A DNA stretch of 13,840 bases from WHTB01 sp050699035 (lineage in GTDB: Bacteria; Actinomycetota; Actinomycetes; Propionibacteriales; Nocardioidaceae): positions 1 to 13,840 of the forward strand of contig JBOHDE010000095.1 of the NCBI GenBank assembly GCA_050699035.1, read 5' to 3'. Both the position numbers and the translations under genes were made by a program. Within the stretch, counting starts at the first letter, position 1, and each line of letters begins with the position of its first letter. This document shows positions 7,585-13,840 of this stretch, piece after piece. The notes beneath the pieces are model-generated. The model saw only the letters and a program-made list of their open reading frames with translations. It was not told the DNA's origin and made no database searches.

Positions 7585-7612
7585 ATGATAGTGAAACGGC
7601 TTTCCAATGCAA
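7585..7612 (-). promoter_or_regulatory. Promoter of the aminotransferase gene
   Basis: On the minus strand TTGCAT (complement of 7607-7612) and TATCAT (complement of 7585-7590) are separated by 16 bases. TATCAT is a good -10 box for an actinobacterial housekeeping sigma factor. The predicted leader is about 90 bases to the GTG at 7488. Operator-like site 2 fills the spacer, as expected for repression by steric block. Confidence 0.55.
7592..7609 (+). promoter_or_regulatory. IclR-type operator-like motif, site 2
   Basis: The site reads TGAAACGGCTTTCCAATG, again TGAAA-N5-TTCC. Around its centre the two seven-base arms match at five of seven positions (TGAAACG against TGGAAAG read on the other strand). 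It sits between the -35 and -10 boxes proposed for the minus-strand aminotransferase promoter. Like site 3 it is preceded by TAG, giving TAGTGAAA. Confidence 0.6.
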
Positions 7613-7631
7613 ACGGCTGTACGAATTCCAA
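7594..7631 (+). repeat. Imperfect direct repeat overlapping operator site 2
   Basis: AAACGGCT occurs at 7594-7601 and again at 7611-7618. Each copy is followed by TTCCAA, directly in the first case (7602-7607) and after seven bases in the second (7626-7631). The second copy may be an auxiliary half-site pair or a decayed duplicate of the operator. Confidence 0.5.
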
Positions 7632-7677
7632 CCTGAAACCGCCTGTCGTACGCAAAGCGCGAGCCGATCGATTGTAG

Positions 7678-7694
7678 TGAAATATTATTCCATG
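7678..7694 (+). promoter_or_regulatory. IclR-type operator-like motif, site 3
   Basis: TGAAATATTATTCCATG is the best palindrome of the set: TGAAATA and TATTCCA flank a single central T with only one arm mismatch. This is the 15-bp geometry known for IclR boxes. It ends five bases before the -35 box proposed for the binding-protein gene, an upstream position compatible with activation or with cooperative repression together with site 2, 86 bp away. Confidence 0.65.
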
Positions 7695-7698
7695 ACTG

Positions 7699-7728
7699 TT
7701 GACCACGTCGCCGCCAGACCTCTAACGT
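7699..7728 (+). promoter_or_regulatory. Promoter of the importer operon
   Basis: TTGACC (7699-7704) and TAACGT (7723-7728, fitting the TANNNT form common in actinobacteria) are separated by 18 bases. Transcription would start near 7735, giving a leader of about 28 bases with GGGAGGAG (7748-7755) as ribosome binding site. No other pair upstream of the gene looks better. Confidence 0.5.
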
Positions 7729-7762
7729 TGTGGCGACCCATTCATCCGGGAGGAGTCGGTTC

Positions 7763-9328
7763 ATGAGATCCACCAAGCGCTCTGTTGGCCTACTTGTCGC
7801 CAGCCTGCTGGCGTGTAGTTCGCTCGTCGCGTGCGGCGGCGGCTCGAGCGCTGGGGACAGCGAGGCCAAGGACTCGCTCAACGTCTGGCTGTACCAGAAA
7901 CCAGATGGCACGCTCAGCCCGATCTCTCCCGCGAGCGGCCCCGACGGCATGGTCATGTCGCTGATGTACGAGAGCCTGCTGGCCTCCAACCCGCAGCAGG
8001 AGCTGGTACCTGAGCTCGCCGCCGCGATGCCGGAGATCTCGGCCGACGCCAAGACGTTCACCTTCAAGATCCGGCCCGACGCCAAGTGGAGCGACGGCGA
8101 GCCGCTCACCAGCAAGGACGTCCTCTTCAGCTACGAGATGGCGGCGACTCCGGAGTCCGGCAGCGTCATGGTGGCCACCCTCGAAGGTCTGACGTTCAGC
8201 GCACCCGACGACGAGACGTTCGTGGTGGAGTCGAAGACGTCCAACTTCGGCCTGCTACTGCAGATCGGCCTGATGGGCATCATGCCCGAGCACGAGCTGT
8301 CCGACCTGCCGGTCAAGGAGTTCGCGACCAACGAGTACTTCACCGCACCGAAGCTCGCCAGCGGCCCCTACAAGTTCGTCGAGAACAAGGTCGACCAGTA
8401 CGTCAAGGTGACCGTCAACCCGGAGTACCACAAGCAGCCGGCGATCAAGAACATCTTCCTCAAGCCGGTCACCGCCGATGTCGCCGTCGCCCAGCTCGGC
8501 ACCGGTGAGCTCGACCTCGCGTCGGTCGTGGCGACCGACGTCGAGTCGGTCAAGAACCTCGAGGGCATCGAGGTGACCACCGGGCAGACCGGCGGGTTCG
8601 TCCGTGCCTCGTGGAACATCGACCAGGAGCGGTTCAAGGACCCGCGGGTGCGCCAGGCGTTCCTGTACGGGGTCGACCGCGAGGCGATCGTGGAGAGCGC
8701 ACTCGCCGGCCAGGGCACGGTCCGCAACTCCACCTTCGGCCCCAACGTGGCCGGCGACGACCTGGAGCAGTACCCGTACGACCCGGAGAAGGCGAAGGCT
8801 CTCCTCAAGGAGGCCGGCTGGGACTCGAGCAAACCCGTCGAGCTCTCCTGGATCGCCGGCACCAACCCCGACCGTGACGCCGCCGCCACCGCGATAGAGG
8901 CCCAGCTCAACGAGATCGGGATCAAGATCGAGCTGAACCAGGTGCAGGCATCGTTCTTCGAGGACGCGTACGAGAACCAGGCGTTCGACATGGTCCTGTA
9001 CGGGGGCGGCACGTACACCACCGAGTCGTGGAACGTGTTCCCGATCAACAGCTGCGAGACCTGGATCCCCAACGGTGCCAACATCGGCCACTACTGCAAC
9101 AAGGAGCTGGACAAGCTGATGAAGGAGGCGAACGCGACGGTCGACGAGGCCGCCCGCCTCGACCTCTACAAGCAGGCCGCCGCACTCGAGAACAAGGACC
9201 CGTCGATGATGTGGATCTACAACCCCGACGGTGTCTGGGCGGCCAGCTCGAAGCTCAAGAACTTCGAGGGACTCGACCCGTCCGGACTCGGGTTCTGGAA
9301 GGCGGAGGACTGGACCTTCGAAGGGTAG
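7763..9328 (+). CDS. ABC importer solute-binding lipoprotein, family 5 (Opp/Dpp type)
   Basis: A 521-residue lipoprotein. ATG 7763 is chosen because GGGAGGAG lies seven bases upstream and the protein then begins with a normal signal (RSTKRS, then VGLLVASLLA) ending in the lipobox LVAC, with C24 the likely lipidated cysteine. The mature protein would be anchored on the outer face of the membrane. Family 5 marks include FKIRPDAKWSDGEPLTSKDVLFSYE near residues 103-126, VRQAFLYGVDREAIV near 300 and YDPEKAKALLKEAGW near 340. Family 5 proteins bind peptides, nickel, heme, oligosaccharides or other ligands, so the ligand cannot be named. Two cysteines in the C-terminal half (INSCETW and GHYCNKELD) are about 15 residues apart and could form a disulfide; the second lies where many family members carry Asn or Ser. 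It is the first gene of the importer operon, downstream of operator-like site 3. Confidence 0.95.
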   Translation: MRSTKRSVGLLVASLLACSSLVACGGGSSAGDSEAKDSLNVWLYQKPDGTLSPISPASGPDGMVMSLMYESLLASNPQQELVPELAAAMPEISADAKTFTFKIRPDAKWSDGEPLTSKDVLFSYEMAATPESGSVMVATLEGLTFSAPDDETFVVESKTSNFGLLLQIGLMGIMPEHELSDLPVKEFATNEYFTAPKLASGPYKFVENKVDQYVKVTVNPEYHKQPAIKNIFLKPVTADVAVAQLGTGELDLASVVATDVESVKNLEGIEVTTGQTGGFVRASWNIDQERFKDPRVRQAFLYGVDREAIVESALAGQGTVRNSTFGPNVAGDDLEQYPYDPEKAKALLKEAGWDSSKPVELSWIAGTNPDRDAAATAIEAQLNEIGIKIELNQVQASFFEDAYENQAFDMVLYGGGTYTTESWNVFPINSCETWIPNGANIGHYCNKELDKLMKEANATVDEAARLDLYKQAAALENKDPSMMWIYNPDGVWAASSKLKNFEGLDPSGLGFWKAEDWTFEG

Positions 9329-9338
9329 GAAGTCACGC

Positions 9339-9394
9339 AGTCCGATATGCCGTGGCGGCACCCTGCGAGGGGCGCCGCCACGGCATGCTGGACT
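9339..9394 (+). terminator. Hairpin between binding-protein and permease genes
   Basis: The arm ATGCCGTGGCGGC (9347-9359) is the exact reverse complement of 9374-9386, a 13-bp GC-rich stem. Below it, AGTCC (9339-9343) pairs with GGACT (9390-9394) across a 3x3 internal loop. In the apical loop CCCT (9361-9364) can pair with AGGG (9368-9371). No U-tract follows, so complete termination is unlikely. Such intercistronic stems often stabilise the upstream message, which would keep binding-protein levels above those of the permeases. Confidence 0.7.
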
Positions 9395-9438
9395 CGTTGG
9401 CAGAGCGTTCGGCGGCGTGAGGAAGTGGAGGTGTCGAG

Positions 9439-10398
9439 TTGGCCGCGTACATCGTCCGGCGGATCGCCATCAACGTGCTCGTCCTCTGGGTCATCAGCCT
9501 GATCCTCTTCACCGTGGTCCAGGCGGCACCGGGCGACCCGATCCGGATGATGATCCCGCCGTCGGAGCTCAACACCGGGACCGAGGAGTACATCGCGATG
9601 CGCCGCCACGAGCTCGGGCTCGACCGGCCGATCCTGGTGCAGTACGCAGCGTGGCTGGGCAACGCGGTCACTGGTGACCTGGGCTCCTCGTTCGCGAACG
9701 GCCGGGCCGTGTCCGCACTGATCTACGAGCGGATCGGCGCGACGATCCTGCTGATGGGCCTCGGCCTGCTGATCTCGATCAGCATCGCCATCCCGCTCGG
9801 CGTCTGGTCGGCCGCCAAGAAGAACTCCGCCGTCGACTACGTGGCGAGCGTGGTCAGCCTGTCGGCCGTCTGTACCCCGCCGTTCTTCCTCGGCATGGTC
9901 GGGATCTACGTCCTGTCGTTCAAGCTCGGCTGGCTGCCGTCGGCCGGGATGTCGAACCCGACCGCTCCCGGCTTCGTCGACAGTGTGCAGCACCTCGCGA
10001 TGCCGGCGCTGATCCTCGGCTTCGCCGGCGCCGGCGGGTTGACCCGCTACGTACGCAGCAGCGTGATCTCGGAGCTACGGTCCGACTACGTGCGGACGGC
10101 CGAGTCGAAGGGTGCCTCCGGGCTCCGGGTGCTGTTCGGCCACGTTCTGCGCAACGCCCTGATCCCGATCATCACGGTGGTCGCGTTGTCGCTGCCCGGC
10201 CTGCTCGCGGGTGCTGTCGTCATCGAACAGGTCTTCGCCTGGCCCGGGATGGGACAGCTTGCGGTGTCGTCGGTGGGCCGGCACGACTACCCCGTCATCA
10301 TCAGCTTCGCGATGCTCGTCTCGGTCCTGGTGCTGGTGTCCAACCTGGTGGCGGACGTGCTCTACACCGTCGTCGACCCGAGGGTGGACCTGGGATGA
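9439..10398 (+). CDS. ABC importer permease, DppB/OppB type
   Basis: A 319-residue inner-membrane permease. The start is TTG 9439, with GGAGG (9427-9431) seven bases upstream; the nearby GTG at 9431 is out of frame. The first membrane helix is at about residues 9-29. A large external segment follows, with PGDP (31-34) and ELGLDRPILVQYAAWL (58-73), both typical of DppB-type permeases. Further helices lie at about 100-124, 136-160, 186-200, 240-262 and 285-312. The cytoplasmic coupling (EAA-like) loop is RTAESKGASGLRVLFGHVLRNALIP (219-243), and VIEQVFAWPGMGQL (261-274) is a family signature. It would pair with the next permease to form the channel. The stop codon overlaps the start of the next gene. 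Confidence 0.95.
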   Translation: MAAYIVRRIAINVLVLWVISLILFTVVQAAPGDPIRMMIPPSELNTGTEEYIAMRRHELGLDRPILVQYAAWLGNAVTGDLGSSFANGRAVSALIYERIGATILLMGLGLLISISIAIPLGVWSAAKKNSAVDYVASVVSLSAVCTPPFFLGMVGIYVLSFKLGWLPSAGMSNPTAPGFVDSVQHLAMPALILGFAGAGGLTRYVRSSVISELRSDYVRTAESKGASGLRVLFGHVLRNALIPIITVVALSLPGLLAGAVVIEQVFAWPGMGQLAVSSVGRHDYPVIISFAMLVSVLVLVSNLVADVLYTVVDPRVDLG

Positions 10399-11342
10399 GC
10401 GACCGACAGCAGAAACCTGCCGTACCGGCCGACGCGGCGATGATCGACGTCCAGCACATGGCGGCCGGGTCCGTTGCGCCGATCACCGCCTATGTGCGCC
10501 TCTCACCGTCCCGGATGGCGCTCCGCAGGTTCCTGCGGCACCGGCTGGCGGTGGTGGGCGCGGTCGCCTTCCTGCTGATCGTGCTGAGCGCCGTCTTCGC
10601 CGGACAGCTGTCCGGCTACAGCCCGACCGAGGTCGACCTGTACGCCACGCGACAGGGGCCGTCGGCCGACCACTGGCTCGGCACCGACGCGTCCGGGCGG
10701 GACGTCCTCGCCCGCATCCTGTACGCCGGACGGATCTCGCTCGGCGTCAGCCTGGTCGCAGCCGCGATCGCGGTGACGCTCGGTGCGACCCTCGGGGCGA
10801 TCGCCGGCATCGTGGGTGGCTGGGCCGACATGATCCTGATGCGGGTCGCGGACATGTTCCTCTCGTTCCCCGGCCTGGTCGTGGTCATCGTGATCGCCGG
10901 CATCTTCGGCCCCAGCATCACGACGCTGGTCCTTGCCATCGGCCTGTTCCAGTGGCCGTCCGCGGCTCGCGTCGTACGCGGGGTCACCCTGACCGTGCGC
11001 GAACGCGAGTTCGTCCAGGCGGCGCGGGCCGTCGGCGCGCGGCACCGCTGGGTGACGATCCACCATGTGCTCCCGGCCGTACTCGGGCCGCTCGTGGTCG
11101 TCGCCACCCTCGACGTCGCCAACTTCGTCCTGCTCGAGGCCAGCCTGTCCTTCCTCGGACTCGGTGTTCAGGCGCCGGCGCCCAGCTGGGGGAACATGCT
11201 GTACGAGGCGCAGAGCCTGACCGTCATCAGCACCATGCCGTGGCGCTGGATCCCGCCGGGCATCGCCGTCGCAGCGACCGTGCTGGCCATCAACTTCGTC
11301 GGTGACGGTCTGCAGGACGCCGTCGATCCGAAGCAGGAGTGA
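10395..11342 (+). CDS. ABC importer permease, DppC/OppC type
   Basis: A 315-residue inner-membrane permease. Its ATG overlaps the stop of the upstream permease gene (ATGA, 10395-10398), which implies translational coupling. A hydrophilic cytoplasmic tail of about 45 residues precedes the first helix (51-70). The periplasm-side motif DHWLGTDASGRDVLARILYAG (92-112) is diagnostic for DppC/OppC. Further helices lie at about 115-141, 158-182, 229-249 and 285-304. The coupling loop is AARAVGARHRWVTIHHVLP (209-227), followed by the conserved LEASLSFLGLGVQAPAPSWG (247-266). It is the heterodimer partner of the preceding permease. The N-terminal tail is longer than strictly needed, but the overlapping start supports the full length. 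Confidence 0.95.
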   Translation: MSDRQQKPAVPADAAMIDVQHMAAGSVAPITAYVRLSPSRMALRRFLRHRLAVVGAVAFLLIVLSAVFAGQLSGYSPTEVDLYATRQGPSADHWLGTDASGRDVLARILYAGRISLGVSLVAAAIAVTLGATLGAIAGIVGGWADMILMRVADMFLSFPGLVVVIVIAGIFGPSITTLVLAIGLFQWPSAARVVRGVTLTVREREFVQAARAVGARHRWVTIHHVLPAVLGPLVVVATLDVANFVLLEASLSFLGLGVQAPAPSWGNMLYEAQSLTVISTMPWRWIPPGIAVAATVLAINFVGDGLQDAVDPKQE

Positions 11343-11351
11343 CGAGTCGGC

Positions 11352-12452
11352 ATGCACGCAAACACGGGTACTGAGTCCGGCGAGGCCCGCCGCCCGCTGC
11401 TCGAGGTGAACGACCTCACGGTCGAGTTCAGGACCGAGGCGGGCATCGCACAGGCCGTCAACGGCGTCAGCTTCACCCTGGCCGAGGGCGAGATCCTCGG
11501 TCTGGTCGGCGAGTCCGGGTCCGGCAAGAGTGTCACGGCGATGTCGTTGCTCGGGCTGGTCCCCCAGCCACCAGCGCGGCTGCGCAAGGGACAGGCGCTC
11601 TTCGACGGCCGCGACCTGCTCACCCTGGAGCGACGCGAGCTCCGGCGGGTACGAGGCGGGCAGGTCGGCGTCGTGTTCCAGGACCCGATGACCGCACTCA
11701 ACCCGGTGCAGAAGGTCGGCAAGCAGATCGGCGAGGTGCTCCGGCTGCACAACCGGGAGCTGTCGCCGCGTGAGCTCACGAGCCGCGCGGTCGACCTGCT
11801 CGGCCTGGTCGGTGTGCCGCAGCCGGATGTCCGGGTCCGCCAGCACCCGCATGAGCTGTCCGGCGGACTGCGCCAGCGCGTGATGATCGCGATCGCGATC
11901 GCCAACAACCCGCGGCTGCTCATCGCCGACGAGCCCACCACCGCTCTGGACGTCACGATCCAGGCCCAGGTGCTGATGATGCTGCGCAAGGCCCAGCGGG
12001 AGACCGGCGCGGCGACCCTCCTGATCACCCATGACCTGGGTGTCGTCGCCCAGATGGCGGAGCGGGTGATCGTGATGTACGCGGGCCGGATCGTCGAGCA
12101 AGGGCCCGTCCGCGAGATGTTCGCGCGGCCGCGGCATCCGTACACCGTCGGCCTGCTGGACAGCCTGCCCCGACTGGACCACGACGACGAGCAGCTGCAG
12201 CCGATCCGGGGAAACCCACCCAGCCTCCTCAACCCGCCGGACGGCTGTGCGTTCGCGGCCCGCTGCGGGCTCCGCCAGGGCCGCGAACGCTGCCTCACCG
12301 AGCGACCCGAGTTGGTCGAGGTCGGCGACGGCCGGCTCAGCGCCTGTCACTTCCACGACGAGCTCGTCGACCCTGACGGCGGCAGGCCCGTGGCCGTACC
12401 CACGGAGCAGCGAGCTGCCGACCGGGAGACCGTGGAGGCCGTCGATGAGTGA
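11352..12452 (+). CDS. ABC importer ATPase, DppD/OppD type
   Basis: A 366-residue cytoplasmic ATPase with Walker A GESGSGKS (53-60), Q-loop Q110, signature LSGGLRQR (169-176), Walker B LLIADE (189-194, catalytic E194) and switch H227, so it should be active. The C-terminal oligopeptide-transporter extension holds cysteines 299, 305, 314 and 332 in a C-x5-C-x8-C-x17-C pattern. Comparable cysteines bind a 4Fe-4S cluster in characterised Dpp transporters; binding here is inferred. The start lies nine bases after the previous stop. Its ribosome binding site is weak (GGAG at 11336-11339 is about 12 bases away), so translation may rely on coupling. The last eight bases overlap the next ATPase gene. 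Confidence 0.95.
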   Translation: MHANTGTESGEARRPLLEVNDLTVEFRTEAGIAQAVNGVSFTLAEGEILGLVGESGSGKSVTAMSLLGLVPQPPARLRKGQALFDGRDLLTLERRELRRVRGGQVGVVFQDPMTALNPVQKVGKQIGEVLRLHNRELSPRELTSRAVDLLGLVGVPQPDVRVRQHPHELSGGLRQRVMIAIAIANNPRLLIADEPTTALDVTIQAQVLMMLRKAQRETGAATLLITHDLGVVAQMAERVIVMYAGRIVEQGPVREMFARPRHPYTVGLLDSLPRLDHDDEQLQPIRGNPPSLLNPPDGCAFAARCGLRQGRERCLTERPELVEVGDGRLSACHFHDELVDPDGGRPVAVPTEQRAADRETVEAVDE

Positions 12453-13518
12453 GCCACGTCGGGCGATCATCGAGGTCGCGGACCTGACGAAGCACTTCCC
12501 GATTCGCCGGGGCGTCCTGCGCCGGACCGTCGGTGCCGTCCAGGCGGTCGACGAGGTCAGCTTCAACCTGTACGAGGGAGAGACGCTCGGGCTGGTCGGT
12601 GAGTCCGGATGCGGAAAGACGACGACCGGCCGCATGCTGCTCCGCCTGGTCGACGCCACGTCGGGCAGCATCCAGTTCCGCGGTCGCGATGTCACCACGG
12701 AGCCGAGGAAGCTGCTCCGGGACCTCCACCGGGACGTCCAGATCGTGTTCCAGGACCCGTACTCGTCGCTGAGCCCGCGGATGACCGTGCACGACATCGT
12801 GGCCGAGCCGTTGCGCATCAACCACCGGTACCGCGACGGTGGCGTCGAGCGGGTCGAGGAGCTGCTCGCCATGGTCGGTCTGTCCGCCGAGCACGCGAGC
12901 AGGTACGCCCACGAGTTCTCCGGCGGTCAGCGGCAGCGGATCGGGATCGCCCGCGCCCTCGCCCTCGGTCCGAGCGTGCTCATCCTCGACGAGCCGGTCT
13001 CGGCGCTCGACGTCTCCATCCGGGCGCAGGTCGTCAACCAGCTCGAACAGCTGCAGGACGAGCTCGGCCTCGCCTACCTCTTCATCTCGCACGACCTGTC
13101 GGTCGTGCGCCATATCTGCGACCGGGTGGCGGTCATGTACCTCGGCAAGATCGTCGAGGAGGGGACGAAGGCGCAGATCTTCGGCTCGCCGACGCATCCG
13201 TACACGCAGGCGTTGCTGTCGGCGATCCCGACGCCGGACCCGGACGGGCCGGGGGCCCGGGAGCAGATCGTCCTCACCGGCGACGTCCCGAGTCCGAGCA
13301 ACCCGCCCAGCGGATGCCGCTTCCGGACCCGGTGCTGGAAGGCGCAGGACATCTGCGCGGACGTCGAGCCGCCGTTGACCGAGGTGCCGGGCACGGTGGC
13401 GGGGATGGGTCACCGGATCGCCTGCCACTTCCCCGAGGTGGTCGACATCCTCGGTGGCGGCCAGCCGGCGTCACGCGTCGACCTCGTCCCCACCGTTCAG
13501 GAGGAGACGGCCTCGTGA
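12445..13518 (+). CDS. ABC importer ATPase, DppF/OppF type
   Basis: A 357-residue cytoplasmic ATPase. ATG 12445 is chosen because GGAGG (12434-12438) lies six bases upstream and family homology begins at once (IIEVADLTKHFPI). The same frame extends upstream to 12247, but that stretch reads as low-complexity shadow sequence of the preceding gene. Motifs are Walker A GESGCGKT (52-59), Q103, signature FSGGQRQR (158-165), Walker B VLILDE (178-183, catalytic E183) and H216. The C-terminal extension has cysteines 291, 297, 304 and 327, the same arrangement as in the partner ATPase. The two ATPases would form the nucleotide-binding heterodimer. It ends the operon, and its last 22 bases overlap the tail of the minus-strand IclR-family gene. 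Confidence 0.95.
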   Translation: MSEPRRAIIEVADLTKHFPIRRGVLRRTVGAVQAVDEVSFNLYEGETLGLVGESGCGKTTTGRMLLRLVDATSGSIQFRGRDVTTEPRKLLRDLHRDVQIVFQDPYSSLSPRMTVHDIVAEPLRINHRYRDGGVERVEELLAMVGLSAEHASRYAHEFSGGQRQRIGIARALALGPSVLILDEPVSALDVSIRAQVVNQLEQLQDELGLAYLFISHDLSVVRHICDRVAVMYLGKIVEEGTKAQIFGSPTHPYTQALLSAIPTPDPDGPGAREQIVLTGDVPSPSNPPSGCRFRTRCWKAQDICADVEPPLTEVPGTVAGMGHRIACHFPEVVDILGGGQPASRVDLVPTVQEETAS

Positions 13519-13840
13519 ACGTCGACACCGGCCAGTGAGCGGAGCCCGCGAACGAGCCGGCCGTCGGTGGCGAGCTCGTCGGCGGCCTCCGTCAGCATCG
13601 GGATGACCGTGGCGCTGGTCTTCTTCGGCAGCTCGGCGGCCGGGCCGGAGACGCTCAGGGCGCCGACGCACTCCCCCTGCACCAGGATCGGCACGGCAAA
13701 GCACCGCAGGCCCTCGGCGCTCTCCTCGTCGTCATGGCTCCAGCCGCGCCGCCGAACGCGCTTGACCTCGGCGTCCAACTCGGTGCGGGTGGTGATAGTG
13801 CGCGCCGTGCGGCGGGTCAGCTTCCGGCCCACCAGGGTCC
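13497..13840 (-). CDS. IclR-family transcriptional regulator, C-terminal effector domain (cut by right edge)
   Basis: The frame is open to the right edge, so the start and the N-terminal helix-turn-helix lie outside the window. About 114 residues are visible. They match the second half of an IclR effector-binding domain: TARTITTRTELDAEV, then VRRRGWSHDDEESAEGLRCFAVPI, then GALSVSGPAAEL and a closing helix. In the family this pattern reads R-T-ITD...L...VR..GYA.D.EE...G..CVAAPV...G..VAALSVSGP. IclR proteins bind a small effector through this domain and repress or activate nearby catabolic operons, usually as tetramers on short palindromes. The gene is convergent with the importer operon, overlapping it by 22 bp. 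It is the best candidate to bind the three operator-like sites in the two divergent promoter regions, though that link is inference. Confidence 0.93.
   Translation of the reverse strand, partial: TLVGRKLTRRTARTITTRTELDAEVKRVRRRGWSHDDEESAEGLRCFAVPILVQGECVGALSVSGPAAELPKKTSATVIPMLTEAADELATDGRLVRGLRSLAGVDVHEAVSS

Noticed and set aside
7730..7762. Earlier start for the binding-protein gene at 7730
   Set aside because: It would add 11 residues before the lipoprotein signal and read through the strong ribosome binding site that serves ATG 7763.
7510..8115. 201-residue minus-strand frame across the second divergent region
   Set aside because: It spans the promoters and operators and the start of the binding-protein gene on the opposite strand, and shows no family motif.
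12247..12444. Earlier start for the second ATPase at 12247
   Set aside because: The 66 extra codons overlap the first ATPase gene, read as Ser/Arg/Pro-rich shadow sequence and precede the point where family homology begins.
10503..12872. 789-residue minus-strand frame
   Set aside because: It lies antisense to the DppC-type permease and both ATPase genes, which have full motif sets. Its composition is low-complexity and typical of GC-rich shadow frames.

Overview
This is a GC-rich window with long antisense shadow frames, G/C-ending codons, GTG and TTG starts and strong GGAGG-type ribosome binding sites. Together these suggest an Actinomycetota chromosome. A soil-type genus of the Propionibacteriales (Kribbella or Nocardioides-like) would fit, but that is inference. 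There are nine protein genes, two of them cut by the window edges. I see no tRNA, rRNA, CRISPR array, insertion sequence or phage gene.

Layout, left to right: (1) the 3' part of a cytosolic alpha/alpha-toroid (six-hairpin-like) protein, + strand, 1-1316. (2) A convergent cytosolic GH36-like glycoside hydrolase, - strand, 1331-3565. (3) A divergent regulatory region, 3566-3714. (4) A secreted sialidase-fold protein with Asp-boxes, a discoidin-like domain and a jelly-roll-like C-terminus, + strand, ending at 6045. (5) A long perfect palindrome between convergent genes, 6068-6128. (6) A HemL-like class III aminotransferase/aminomutase homologue, - strand, 6145-7488. (7) A second divergent regulatory region, 7489-7762. 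(8) A complete Opp/Dpp-type ABC importer on the + strand: lipoprotein binding protein, two permeases and two ATPases, 7763-13518, with a hairpin between the binding-protein gene and the first permease. (9) The C-terminal effector domain of an IclR-family regulator, - strand, overlapping the last ATPase gene tail to tail and running off the right edge.

The genes read as one uptake and breakdown locus. A secreted sialidase-fold protein would act on or bind an external glycoconjugate, the Opp/Dpp-type importer would bring the product in, and the cytosolic GH36-like and toroid proteins plus the PLP enzyme would process it. The substrate cannot be read from sequence. The PLP enzyme and the peptide-type importer suggest it carries nitrogen (an amino sugar or glycopeptide), which is inference.

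The most interesting signal is regulatory. A 17-bp motif of form TGAAA-N5-TTCC-RWG, resembling IclR-family operators, occurs once in the 3566-3714 region (with a degenerate mirror copy on the other strand) and twice in the 7489-7762 region. One copy lies exactly between the -35 and -10 boxes proposed for the aminotransferase gene. The IclR-family gene at the right end is the obvious candidate regulator, so the two divergent promoter regions would form one local regulon.
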